From assembly GCA_029776225.1 (NCBI GenBank), contig JAKOTR010000053.1, positions 496,001 through 560,000 of the forward strand: a DNA stretch of 64,000 nucleotides. Direction: 5' to 3'. The translations under genes and the position numbers were made by a program. Below the pieces are notes generated by a model. It did not search any database, was not told the origin of the DNA, and worked only from the letters and a program-made list of their open reading frames with translations. Source of the DNA: Acidobacteriota bacterium (GTDB lineage Bacteria > Acidobacteriota > Terriglobia > Bryobacterales > Bryobacteraceae). Positions 8,388 through 17,812 of this stretch are shown piece by piece; within the stretch, counting starts at the first letter, position 1, and every line of letters starts with the position of its first letter.

Positions 8388-8481
8388 TACTCCGCGAGCA
8401 AACGGAGTATCGGTGACCGCTTCGTTGCGTCGGCATAGCTGAAGCAGAAGAGGCGGAGCAAAGCGTTTTTCCAGGCTTCAG
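8388..8481 (+). promoter_or_regulatory. Structured leader RNA of the receptor gene, two hairpins
   Basis: TACTCCG at 8388-8394 pairs with CGGAGTA at 8403-8409 around an 8-base loop. CTGAAGC at 8439-8445 pairs with GCTTCAG at 8475-8481. The second stem ends 10 bases before the AGGAGGG ribosome-binding site at 8492-8498. It matches no known riboswitch class I can name. The rest of the 515-bp gap 7987-8501 shows only the promoter and the direct repeat. Confidence 0.35.
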
Positions 8482-8501
8482 AGGGTGCAAAAGGAGGGAA
8501 A

Positions 8502-11500
8502 GTGAGCAAACTCCATGTATCCGGCTGGGGTGCACTGCTTGTCCTGCCGTTCGTCTTCTGGTTTCCCTTGTCAGCCCAGACCCCCACAGGCGTTATCCAG
8601 GGGGACGTGACGGATACCACAGGCGCGGTCATCCCCAATGCCCGTGTGATCATTACCAACGTCAACACCGGCGAAAAGGACGAGGTGCAGACTGGCAGCA
8701 CCGGGCGGTTCGTCCGCCCGTTCGTCCGGCCAGGAACCTATACCGTCCAGGTGGAGGTGGAGGGCTTCCGGCCGGTGCGGCAGGACGAGGTGAAAGTGGA
8801 CGTCGGCCAGACGCGTGAACTGAGCTTCACGCTCAAGGTCGGCGCTCTCGCCCAGGAGGTGCAGGTGACCGCGGCGCCGCCGCCGCTGGATACCAGCACT
8901 TCTTCCATCGGGCAGGTGATCGAGAACAAGCGCATTATGGACTTGCCGCTGAACGGCCGTTCGGCGTTCGCCCTGGCGCAAATCACCCCCGGGGTGAATC
9001 CCACAGGGGGCGGTTCCACTCCGCACATGGGAGGCGCCAGAAACGCGCTCAGCGAGTTGCAGATCGACGGCGTTACCGATATTGCCCCCAATAACAACAT
9101 CGGCGTCAACGACCGCGTCTATGAACCGCAGGTAGACGCGGTGGAGGAATTCAGTGTTCAGATCAACTCCCTGGCCGCCGAGTACGGCCGGTTCGCCGGC
9201 GGCGTCATCAACGTAGTAACGAAATCGGGCACCAACACGCTCCATGGGACCGCCTACGACTACCTCCGCAACCAGAAACTGGACGCAAATAACTTCTTTG
9301 CCAATCGGGCTGGGAGAAAACCGGGGGCGTTCAAGCGCAACCAGTGGGGCGGCACGGTGGGTGGTCCGATCTACATTCCGGGCTTGTATGACGGCCGCGA
9401 CAGATCCTTCTTCTTCGTCGGGCTGGAGACTACGAATGCGAGGAGCGGGAGCGTGTTCACCGGCACGATGCCGCTCGAAGCGTGGCGTAGAGGCGACTTC
9501 TCCGACCTGAGGAACTCCGCGGGCCAGCCGATCACGATTTACGATCCGCTCACCGTGCGGGAGGATCCCGCGAATCCCGGCAAGTTCATCCGCGACCCGT
9601 TCGCCGGCAACATTATTCCGGCAAACCGGCAGGACAAGGTGGCGGTAAACGCTATGGAATACTTCCCGCGCCCCAACACTACACCCACCAACGAGTACAC
9701 GGGCGCGAACAACTTCACCAACTCCGGAACGTCGCGCAACGACAGTCATCGTCTGGACACACGGATTGACCAGAACTGGCGGAACTGGTGGCGGATGTTC
9801 GCCCGCGTCTCCACCTCCTGGGGGGGAAAGCATCCCGTTTAACGGCTTCGGGAATATCGCCACCTCCAGCGGCGACGGACCCAGCAAGTCGAAGTCGGTG
9901 AGCGTCTCTCTCGATCACACGTTCACCGTCAGACCCACCCTGATCGCCAACCTCAGATACGGCTTGGGACGAACCAGCAACAACAGGGTGCCGTTCTCGG
10001 ACGGCTTCGACCATGTGGCGCTCGGACTGCCGTCCTATTACGCGGAAACCGCGGCCAGGGAGGGCGCAGAGTTCCCCCGCTTCGAGTTCTCGGGAAGCGT
10101 GGCCAGTCTGGGACAGTTCGGCTGGACCCGCCTTTACGCGGGCGCGCTGACGCACTCCCTAGCCGGCAGCCTGACCAAAATTCTCTCGAACCATACCATC
10201 AAGAGCGGCGGCGAGTACCGGAAGCTTTTCCTCAATTACAACCAGCAGGGCTACCCGTCCGGCCAGTACACCTTTTCCAGCGGCTGGACGCAGCAGGAGA
10301 TCACCACAACGAGCACTACCGCGGGGTTCCCGCTCGCCTCATTCCTGCTCGGCCTGCCCAGCGGCGGCTATATGACGCACGACGGAACCTCCGCCAGCGC
10401 GAGCAGCTATTTCGCGGGATATATTTAGGACGACTGGAAGGTAACTCGCCGGCTCACCCTCAACATCGGGCTGCGATATGACCTGGAGCTCCCGCGCACG
10501 GAACGGTTCAACCGGTTCTCGTTCTTCGACATGGATGCTCCCTCTCCCATTGCGGGCCTGGTGCCGGCCTCTGCCTGCCCCGCCTGCGGAAACTTGAAGG
10601 GGGCGATGAAGTTCGTGACTCCGGACAACCGCCGGCAAACCCCGACGGACCGGAACAACTTCGGACCGCGCTTCGGCTTCGCTTTCCAGGCCACCGATAA
10701 GATGGTCCTCCGCGGCGGCTACGGAATGGCGTATCCACCGTCGCCGATGCAAGCCTGCGGCACCACGGGTTCCTGCGGCATGGAAGGGTTCCGCGGGCAG
10801 ACGAACTTCACCAGCACCTTCGACAGCATGCGCTCGGTCTACGCATACCTGAGCGACCCGTTTCCGGCCGGCTTCAACTTTCCCCCAGGCAGCGCGCTCG
10901 GCGCGGCCACCAAGCTGGGCGAAGGCATCGGAGAATCCCTCTTCGATGCCTACAAGAACTCGCTGGTCCACCAGTGGAACTTCAACATTCAGTATGAGCT
11001 GCCCGGTAATCTGGTGGCCGAGATCGGTTACCTGGGCAACCGCGGGCTCGGGCTGGTCGACGGCGACGGGACTTATTCCTACAACCAGTTGCCCGCCTCC
11101 GCCATGCAGCTCGGAACGGCCCTACTGACTCTTGTCGACAACCCCTTCTACGGGATCATCACGAATCCGACCTCCAGCCTGAGCCGCCCGACGATCGAGT
11201 ACCGCCAACTGCTGCGGCCGTTCCCGCACTACACCGGCGTGGGCTCGTACCGAAAGCCGAGGGCGGACTCCATCTATCACGGCATGACGATCCGCGTCGA
11301 CAAGCGCTTCTCCAACGGCTTCAGCTTCCTGATGGCCTACACGGCGGGCAAGCTGATCGACAACGCCTCGTCCGCTGTCAGCTATCTGGGACCGATCGCA
11401 AGTTCGGTAGAGCTGGGGATCAGCGCCGCAAAGCTGGACGCCTATAACGGCCGCCTGGAGCGCTCCATCTCCTCCATGGATGTCGCCCAGCGCGCCGTTA

Positions 11501-12039
11501 TCAGCTACGTCTACGAATTGCCGTTCGGCAGGGGCAAGCGGTTTTTCGCAGATGCTCCAGGGGCCGTCAATCTGTTAATCAGCGGCTGGCAGGTGAACGG
11601 CATCACGACGTTCCAGAGCGGCCAGCCGATGATCGTGGCGGCGCAGAGCAACAACACCTACATTTACAGCGGCCAGCGGTTGAATAATAATGGCCGGAGC
11701 GCGAGGATCACCGGCGGCACCAAGGATTCGCGGATGGCGCAGTGGTTTGACACAAGCGTCTTTTCGCAACCGCCGGCCTTCACGTTCGGAAACGTGAGCC
11801 GCACGCTGCCGGACGTTCGCGTTCCGGGCCTGCGCAACACGGACCTGTCGATCTTCAAGAACACCTATTTCGGCGAGGACAAGTTCAACTTGCAATACCG
11901 CGTCGAAATGTTCAATGCCTTCAACACCACCCAGTTCGGCCGGCCGGGGCCGGGGTTCGGCTATGGGAACTTCGGCGTGATCAGCAGCACGGCTGTCGGC
12001 GCGCGCCAGATTCAGATGGCGCTGAAGCTTATATTCTAG
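8502..12039 (+). pseudogene. TonB-dependent receptor, Oar-like, broken by a frameshift and an amber codon
   Basis: GTG 8502 follows AGGAGGG. The signal peptide ends near FPLSAQT, followed by a carboxypeptidase-regulatory (CnaB-type) domain (VIQGDVTDTTGAVIPNARV), a plug (PLNGRSAFALAQITPGVNP; SLAAEYGRFAGGVINVVTKSG) and a long beta-barrel ending QMALKLIF with an aromatic terminus. Two lesions interrupt it. At the G7 run 9820-9826 the frame must shift by one base (WG to ESIPFNGFG). At 10426-10428 a TAG stands where related receptors read YxQDDWKVT, so CAG to TAG is likely. With both repaired the product is about 1178 residues, close to the 1181 of the intact paralogue at 38138. The domain order is that of acidobacterial outer-membrane uptake receptors that lack a SusD partner. 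Confidence 0.85.
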
Positions 12040-12049
12040 AAGTCTGCCC

Positions 12050-12075
12050 GGAGCCCGGCTTTGCCGCCGGGTTCC
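12050..12075 (+). terminator. Hairpin after the receptor pseudogene
   Basis: A 10-bp stem (12050-12059 with 12066-12075, one G-T pair) closes a 6-base loop 11 bp after the TAG stop. The following bases contain CTTTG but no real U-tract, so it is a weak terminator candidate. The rest of 12076-12260 shows nothing I recognise. Confidence 0.4.
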
Positions 12076-12260
12076 GGAGCCTTTGAGACATACAACGGCG
12101 TCAGGTGCGTGGGAATCATCCTGCGCGCCGATCGCGCCGTTCACATAAGGCGAAAGTCGAAGCCCGCGCCGGATGTGTCTCGCTGGCCAGCGGGGATGGG
12201 AGCCGTGGTCGAGGCCGTCAACACGTTGTCAAAGAAACAGAACAAGGTAGAGATCGAAAA

Positions 12261-14156
12261 ATGCGGCATGCAAGTATAGCGCTGTTTCTTGCGGTGTTCT
12301 GTGTGTGCGCTGCGCCCGTCGAAAAGGCAGCCTACGATAGCAACGGAAGAATCATTGCACTGTTATGTGACGCTGAAGACGTTCAGGTATCTACAAATGT
12401 GGTCGCCGTAATCCCCAGTGGCAGGCGCATTCCGCTGCAGAGGCGCGTCAATCGCATGGGCGCGCGGCGCCAGGGCGACAACCTGGCGTGGAGCCAGGAG
12501 TTCACCCTGCCGGCGGGCGGGGGAGGGCGGCTGGAAACGAAGGCCGAAGAGCACGACCTGGGCGTGAGATACACCACGTCCATTACGTCGACGGCTCCGA
12601 TGGAGATCACGGCCATCGAGTTTGTCGCAGACCTCCCGCGAGACGTGTTCCTGAAGGGGCGCGTGACTCCGGAAGGGGCGACGCCCGTGATGCTCGCCGT
12701 AAGCAAGCCCGCCGATCCCGCTTTGTATCGGGGGCAGACCTCCGCTCTCAGAGTAGAGGACCCGCTCGGACACGTGACGCTGGAAATCGGCTTTGACCGG
12801 CCGGTCGCGGTATCGGTGGTGGACCGCTGGGACGACCAGGGAAGATCCTTCCAGGTGCGCGCCGCCGTTCAGTTGGGCGACATGGCCGCCCGCGCCACCG
12901 CGGCCCTCACAGCCGACCTACGGCTCACGAACAAGGCGCCCGCTCCGCCGGCCGCGAGGCTCAAACTGGACGCTTCCGAGCCCTGGTACAAATTCGACGG
13001 CTTTGGCGGCAATTACTGCTGGAACAATATGTCGCCGGTGTCCGCCTACACGCTGAAGAATCTTAAGGTCGCCTGGGGACGCACCGAGATGAAGCTCCGG
13101 CAGTGGGACAAGCAGCGCGACAACCCCGGCCCGGAGATCCGCGCCGACATGGAGCGAATGCGCGAGTTCCACAGGCTGGGGATTCCCTACGTGATCAGCA
13201 TCTGGTGGCTTCCCGAGCGGCTATATACCGATCCCTACGAGAAGACAAGCAGCGCGCATTTCCGCCTTATCGATCCCGTGAAATGGGATGAACTGCTGGA
13301 ACTGGTGGGCAGCTACCTGTTGTACGCGAAGAGGGAATACGGTGTGGAACCGGACCTGTTTTCGTTCAACGAGGCGAACATCGGCGTCTACGTCGGCTTC
13401 ACGCCAGAGGCGCATAACGAGGCGATCAAACGGATCGGCGCCTACTTCGAAAAGCTCGGATTGAAAACGAAGATGCTGCTCGCGGACGCCACGGGACCGC
13501 GCGACACGCACAAGTTCGCGCTGGCGGCCGCCTCGGATCCGGAAGCGCTGAAATACGTGGGCGCGGTGGGATTCCACACTTGGGGCACCGGCACTCCGCA
13601 GCACTACAAGGAGTGGGGCGATCTTGCGGAGTGGTTGAACCTGCCGCTGCTGGTGACCGAATTGGGCGTCGACGCGGCGGCTTACTACACGCGATCCTGG
13701 GATAGCTATCACTACGGCCTGCGCGAGGCGCACCTGACTCAGGAGCTGCTGATGTACGCGCGCCCGCAGGGCACTCAGTACTGGCAGTTCACCAACGACT
13801 ACGCGCTGGCGAAGGCCGGGCCGGATGGCGAAGTGCGGCCGACCCCCCGGTTCTGGCTGACGAAGCACTTCACGAACCTGACGCCGCAGAAGAGCGAGGC
13901 CCTGCGAACCGTCTCGGATCAGAAGAGCGTTCTGTTTACGGCGTTCCGCAAGGGCAATGCTTACACGCTGCACATCCTGAACATGGGTGCGGCCCGCGAG
14001 GCGATCCTGGAGGGCCTGCCGGACGGCGCCTGGCAGCCATACGAAACCACGGAGACAGCACACTATCAACAGAAGGCGCGGCTGAGTTCCACGGGTGGGA
14101 CGTTGACGCTGAAGCTGCCGGCGCGGTCGCTGGTGACGCTGACGATGGGCCAGTAA
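12261..14156 (+). CDS. Secreted glycoside hydrolase, GH30-like (clan GH-A)
   Basis: The product has 631 residues. Start ATG 12261 opens a signal peptide (MRHASIALFLAVFCVCAAPV); the open frame extends further upstream but with hydrophilic sequence. An N-terminal beta-sandwich-like region (to about residue 235) precedes a (beta/alpha)8 barrel that starts FDGFGGNYCWN near residue 245, a GH30-type opening. The proposed acid/base is E371 in FNEANIG and the nucleophile E467 in TELGVD, about 96 residues apart as expected for clan GH-A. A C-terminal beta domain follows from about residue 555. It is probably exported to attack a plant or microbial polysaccharide; the substrate is not predictable. It lies just behind the broken receptor, which may once have imported its products. 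Confidence 0.72.
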   Translation: MRHASIALFLAVFCVCAAPVEKAAYDSNGRIIALLCDAEDVQVSTNVVAVIPSGRRIPLQRRVNRMGARRQGDNLAWSQEFTLPAGGGGRLETKAEEHDLGVRYTTSITSTAPMEITAIEFVADLPRDVFLKGRVTPEGATPVMLAVSKPADPALYRGQTSALRVEDPLGHVTLEIGFDRPVAVSVVDRWDDQGRSFQVRAAVQLGDMAARATAALTADLRLTNKAPAPPAARLKLDASEPWYKFDGFGGNYCWNNMSPVSAYTLKNLKVAWGRTEMKLRQWDKQRDNPGPEIRADMERMREFHRLGIPYVISIWWLPERLYTDPYEKTSSAHFRLIDPVKWDELLELVGSYLLYAKREYGVEPDLFSFNEANIGVYVGFTPEAHNEAIKRIGAYFEKLGLKTKMLLADATGPRDTHKFALAAASDPEALKYVGAVGFHTWGTGTPQHYKEWGDLAEWLNLPLLVTELGVDAAAYYTRSWDSYHYGLREAHLTQELLMYARPQGTQYWQFTNDYALAKAGPDGEVRPTPRFWLTKHFTNLTPQKSEALRTVSDQKSVLFTAFRKGNAYTLHILNMGAAREAILEGLPDGAWQPYETTETAHYQQKARLSSTGGTLTLKLPARSLVTLTMGQ

Positions 14157-14269
14157 CTCCATCGTGGAGCGAAGGCCGGCACTCGCCGTGATCATCGTCA
14201 GAGGCGGATAGTCTCTTTCCGCGAACCGGGACTTGGGGACGGCACATAGCGCTCCCGCGGGCTTCCCCT

Positions 14270-14292
14270 CAGGCAGCCAATTGGCTTGCCTG
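14270..14292 (+). promoter_or_regulatory. Dyad upstream of the MocR/PdxR-type regulator, candidate operator
   Basis: A near-perfect 23-bp dyad: CAGGCA and TGCCTG flank the 10-bp palindrome GCCAATTGGC, with a single extra T. It ends 34 bp before the ATG of the regulator. A second CCAAT-type palindrome-like element (CCAATATGG) is at 14300-14308. Autoregulation by the encoded PdxR-like protein is the natural reading, but it is inference. Confidence 0.45.
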
Positions 14293-14326
14293 CACCAGGC
14301 CAATATGGTACGGTAGTCTCGTTCCC

Positions 14327-15799
14327 ATGTTTCCCCGGCTGGACTTGGATCGCGCGTCCGATGTGCCTATCTACAGGCAAGTCCACGACCGCATTCGCGA
14401 GCTGATCCTCACCGGAGCGCTGCGCCGGGGAGACCGGCTGCCCGCCACTCGCGAATTGGCTGGCCTGCTTGGACTGAACCGGACCACCATCTCCGCCGCC
14501 TACGACCTGCTCGAATCCGAGGGCCTGATTCAAAAGCACGTCGGGCGCGGCAGTTTCGTGCTGGGCGAAGCGCGAAGTTCGGGACCGGGCCTGAACTGGG
14601 ACGAGCTGCTGCCCGAGGCGGACGTACCCGCGGCGCCCGCTCCCGGCTCGCCAGACGTCATCAGTTTCGCCACCTCGCGGCCTTCCGAAGAGCTGTTTCC
14701 GCTGGATGCTTTCCGGCTGAGTTGCGAGGAGGCGCTGGCCGGGCCGAACGCGGCTTCCATCCTGCAACTCGGCTCTCCGGGCGGCTATCTACCCCTACGG
14801 GATTACCTGCTGGAGCAGGCGCGCCGCACGGGCATTGCGCGCCCGGGCGACGACGTCATCGTCACGAACGGCTGCCAGCAGGCGCTGGATTTGATTGAAC
14901 GCGTGCTCGTGCGCCCCGGCGACACCGTGCTGGTAGAGGATCCGGTCTACCCGGGCCTGAAAAACCTGTTTCTGCACGCCGGCGCGCAGTTGGCCGGGAT
15001 CCCCGTCCGCCGCGACGGCGTGGATTTGGAAGTGCTCCAGCGGCTGATCGCGCGCGGCCGGCCGCGGCTGCTCATCGTGACGCCGAATTTTCAGAATCCG
15101 ACCGGAGCGACGCTGCCGGTGGCCTCACGGCTGGCGATCTTGCGCATGGCGCACCATGCCGGGCTCATCATCGTCGAAAACGACATTTACGGCGGACTCC
15201 GGTACGAAGGGGAGGACGTGCCGCCGATCAAGCAACTCGACGAGTCGGGCGATACGGTTCTGCTGCGCAGTTTCTCCAAGTTGACCTTCCCCGGGCTGCG
15301 TGTCGGATGGGTGGTGGGGCCCAAGGCGCTGTTGGCGCGGCTGACCGAGGCCAAGCAGCTCGCCGACCTCCACACGGACCAGCTTGCGCAGGCCGTGCTC
15401 CTGCGTTTTGCCGAATCCGGCCGCCTGGAAGCGCATGCGGCGCGCGTGCGAGCGGCCGGGGCCGAAAGACTGCGGGCGGTGCTGGAGGCATGCGAGCGCT
15501 ACCTGCCCCCGGGCAGCTCCTTCACGCGTCCGGAAGGCGGGATGAGCCTGTGGGTGAGGCTGCCCGAGCCGCTCGATGCGGGCGAACTGCTCGGCCGGGC
15601 GCAGGCCGCGGGCGTCTCTTATATGCCGGGAAGATACTTCACGGTGGCCCGCCACGAGCCGGGAGCGCTGCGTTTGAGCTTCGCCGGCCTTCCGCCGGAA
15701 AAAATCGAGGCGGGCCTGGCGATTTTGGGAAATTTGTTTTCGAGCGAGCTTGCGAGGGCGAGGACGGAGCGTTTCGAGCCCGCGCAGGCCATAGTGTGA
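14327..15799 (+). CDS. pdxR: MocR/PdxR-family regulator (GntR HTH fused to aminotransferase fold)
   Basis: The product has 490 residues. Residues 1-80 are a GntR winged helix: VPIYRQVHDRIRELILTGAL, then RGDRLPATRELAGLLGLNR and a GLIQKHVGRGSFV wing. From about residue 120 a fold-type I aminotransferase domain follows, with TNGCQQALDLI, EDPVYPG, TPNFQNPTGATLP and SFSKLTFPGLRVGWVVG, which carries the PLP lysine. MocR proteins bind PLP through this domain, and PdxR members control vitamin B6 synthesis. The gene ends 62 bp before pdxS on the same strand, which supports the PdxR role. In many genomes pdxR is divergent from pdxST; here it is codirectional and may be cotranscribed. A dyad at 14270-14292 may be its operator. 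Confidence 0.85.
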   Translation: MFPRLDLDRASDVPIYRQVHDRIRELILTGALRRGDRLPATRELAGLLGLNRTTISAAYDLLESEGLIQKHVGRGSFVLGEARSSGPGLNWDELLPEADVPAAPAPGSPDVISFATSRPSEELFPLDAFRLSCEEALAGPNAASILQLGSPGGYLPLRDYLLEQARRTGIARPGDDVIVTNGCQQALDLIERVLVRPGDTVLVEDPVYPGLKNLFLHAGAQLAGIPVRRDGVDLEVLQRLIARGRPRLLIVTPNFQNPTGATLPVASRLAILRMAHHAGLIIVENDIYGGLRYEGEDVPPIKQLDESGDTVLLRSFSKLTFPGLRVGWVVGPKALLARLTEAKQLADLHTDQLAQAVLLRFAESGRLEAHAARVRAAGAERLRAVLEACERYLPPGSSFTRPEGGMSLWVRLPEPLDAGELLGRAQAAGVSYMPGRYFTVARHEPGALRLSFAGLPPEKIEAGLAILGNLFSSELARARTERFEPAQAIV

Positions 15800-15861
15800 G
15801 GGGATAACGGGCAGAACACACACGAACCCTTGTCTCCACGTTGAAATCAGGAGGAAACGTA

Positions 15862-16746
15862 ATGTTGTTGGATGACAAATTCCGCGTAAAGGTTGGTCTC
15901 GCGGAAATGCTCAAGGGGGGCGTCATCATGGACGTCACTAATGCCGAGCAGGCCGTCATCGCCGAGAAGGCGGGCGCAGTGGCGGTGATGGCGCTCGAGC
16001 GCGTTCCGGCGGATATCCGCAAGGAAGGCGGCGTTGCCCGCATGTCGCCCGTGAAGAAAATCCGGGAGATCATGGAGGCCGTCAGCATTCCGGTGATGGC
16101 GAAGTGCCGCATCGGGCACTTCATGGAGGCCCGAATACTGGAAGCGCTGAAGGTCGATTACATCGACGAGAGCGAAGTGCTCACCCCCGCGGACGAGGAG
16201 CACCATGTCGACAAGCGCGCGTTCAGCGTCCCGTTTGTCTGCGGAGCGCGCAATCTGGGCGAAGCGCTGCGGCGGATCGCCGAGGGCGCTGCCATGATCC
16301 GCACCAAGGGCGAGGCGGGCTCGGGCAATATCGTCGAGGCCGTGCGGCATATGCGCACCATCCAGAAAGAAATGAAGCAGCTCACGGTGCTGGGCAAGGA
16401 AGAACTCGTGGCCGAAGCGAAGAAGCTGCAAGCTCCGCTCGAACTGGTGGAATACGTAGCCGAACACGGCAAACTGCCGGTGCCTAACTTTTCGGCCGGC
16501 GGCATCGCGACCCCGGCTGACGCGGCGCTGGTCATGCAGCTTGGCGCCGAAGCGGTGTTCGTGGGTTCGGGAATTTTCAAATCCGAGGATCCCGAAGCGC
16601 GCGCCCGCGCGATCGTCAAGGCGGCCGCCTATTACAACGACCCGGAAAAACTGCTGGAAGCGAGCGAAGAGCTGGGCACCGCAATGTTTGGCATCGACGT
16701 CGCCAAGATGCCCGATTCCGAGCGGATGGCCGTGCGAGGCTGGTAA
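15862..16746 (+). CDS. pdxS: Pyridoxal 5'-phosphate synthase, synthase subunit PdxS
   Basis: The product has 294 residues. ATG 15862 is set by an AGGAGGA site at 15849-15855; an upstream TTG at 15841 would lie before that site. PdxS condenses ribose 5-phosphate, glyceraldehyde 3-phosphate and ammonia to PLP in a dodecameric complex with PdxT. The two catalytic lysines are in place: K81 in [14 protein letters not shown] and K149 in [11 protein letters not shown]. The phosphate-binding [14 protein letters not shown] and [11 protein letters not shown] segments are present. Length is normal for the family. It is followed after 3 bp by pdxT, so the two form a tight operon. Confidence 0.97.
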   Translation: MLLDDKFRVKVGLAEMLKGGVIMDVTNAEQAVIAEKAGAVAVMALERVPADIRKEGGVARMSPVKKIREIMEAVSIPVMAKCRIGHFMEARILEALKVDYIDESEVLTPADEEHHVDKRAFSVPFVCGARNLGEALRRIAEGAAMIRTKGEAGSGNIVEAVRHMRTIQKEMKQLTVLGKEELVAEAKKLQAPLELVEYVAEHGKLPVPNFSAGGIATPADAALVMQLGAEAVFVGSGIFKSEDPEARARAIVKAAAYYNDPEKLLEASEELGTAMFGIDVAKMPDSERMAVRGW

Positions 16747-16749
16747 CGG

Positions 16750-17337
16750 ATGAGCAAGCGAATCGGAATCCTCGCCCTTCAGGGCGATTTCGAAGCACAC
16801 CGCAAGGCGCTGGAGCGGGCCGGCGCCGAAGCAGTCGAGGTGCGCACGGCCGCCAGGCTGGAAGAAATCGACGGGCTCGTGATTCCCGGCGGCGAGAGCA
16901 CCACGATGCTGATCATTCTCAAGGATGAGAACATGCTCGAGCCGCTGCGCCGGTTCGGGGAACGCCGCCCGATATTCGGCACCTGCGCCGGCGCCATCCT
17001 GCTGGCTTCCGAAGTGTTGAATCCATCGCAGGAATCGCTGCGGTTGATGGATCTCGCAATTGAACGCAACGCCTACGGCCGGCAGGTGGACAGCCGCGTG
17101 GTGAAGCTGGAGGAGACTCCCGAGTTCGCGTGCGAGTGCGGAGGCGGCGACGTGGAGGCTGTCTTCATCCGCGCTCCCATCATTCGCCGCGTGGGGCCCG
17201 ACACCACCGTTTACCTGCGCTACAACGGCGACCCCGTGCTGGTGCGCCAGGGCCGGCACCTTGCCGCCACTTTCCATCCCGAACTCACATCGGATCCTCG
17301 CATACACCGCCTGTTCCTCGATACGATCAAGGTATGA
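16750..17337 (+). CDS. pdxT: Pyridoxal 5'-phosphate synthase, glutaminase subunit PdxT
   Basis: The product has 195 residues, a class I (triad) glutamine amidotransferase that feeds ammonia to PdxS. Visible landmarks: IGILALQGDFEAH at the N-terminus, IPGGESTTM, the nucleophile C79 in FGTCAGA, and the H176/E178 pair in TFHPELTSD. It begins 3 bp after pdxS. Its TGA overlaps the ATG of the next gene (ATGA), indicating translational coupling. Length and motifs are typical; nothing is missing. Confidence 0.96.
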   Translation: MSKRIGILALQGDFEAHRKALERAGAEAVEVRTAARLEEIDGLVIPGGESTTMLIILKDENMLEPLRRFGERRPIFGTCAGAILLASEVLNPSQESLRLMDLAIERNAYGRQVDSRVVKLEETPEFACECGGGDVEAVFIRAPIIRRVGPDTTVYLRYNGDPVLVRQGRHLAATFHPELTSDPRIHRLFLDTIKV

Positions 17338-17747
17338 ACGAGCGGAAGCGCGTGCTCTTCGTCTGCATCGGCAACTCATGCCGCAGCCAGATGGCCGAAG
17401 CCTTCGCGCGCCGCTACGGTTCGGACGTGATCGAAGCCGAAAGCGCCGGTGTTGCCCCCTGCAACATTGTCGCGCCGGTGACTAAGGAGGTCATGCTCGA
17501 AAAGGGCATCGGCCTCGACGGCTGCCGCCCCAAGGGCCTCGCCCAAACCGGCGGGCGTTTCGACCTCATCGTGAACATGAGCGGCCTCCCGCTCCCGGAC
17601 CTGGGCGCGCCGGTGCGGGACTGGGAGGTCGAGGACCCGATCTGGGTGAGCCGCGAACGCCACCGCGAAATCCGCGATGAAATCGAAATGCGCGTACAGA
17701 GATTGATTTCGGAGTTCCGGCGCCGGGTTGGCAGCGCCGGATTGTAG
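17334..17747 (+). CDS. Low-molecular-weight protein tyrosine phosphatase / arsenate reductase-like
   Basis: The product has 137 residues. The P-loop reads VCIGNSCRSQMAEAF: C11 and R17 form the CX5R signature, and S18 follows it. DWEVEDPIWVS near residue 110 carries the general-acid aspartate expected in this fold. LMW phosphatases dephosphorylate tyrosine; thioredoxin-linked arsenate reductases share the fold, and without resolving cysteines clearly placed here the substrate is open. Translation is coupled to pdxT through an ATGA overlap, so it belongs to the pdxST operon, an association whose meaning is unknown. Confidence 0.8.
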   Translation: MNERKRVLFVCIGNSCRSQMAEAFARRYGSDVIEAESAGVAPCNIVAPVTKEVMLEKGIGLDGCRPKGLAQTGGRFDLIVNMSGLPLPDLGAPVRDWEVEDPIWVSRERHREIRDEIEMRVQRLISEFRRRVGSAGL

Positions 17748-17812
17748 GCGCACGCCGCTTTAATTCCTGGCATACACTGAAAGTAAGCTGAATCTCACCG
17801 GGGGCTCGCACC

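Noticed and set aside
10426-10428. Amber codon read as pyrrolysine or by suppression
   Set aside because: The same gene also has a frameshift, and the position matches a conserved Gln in relatives, so a point mutation is simpler.
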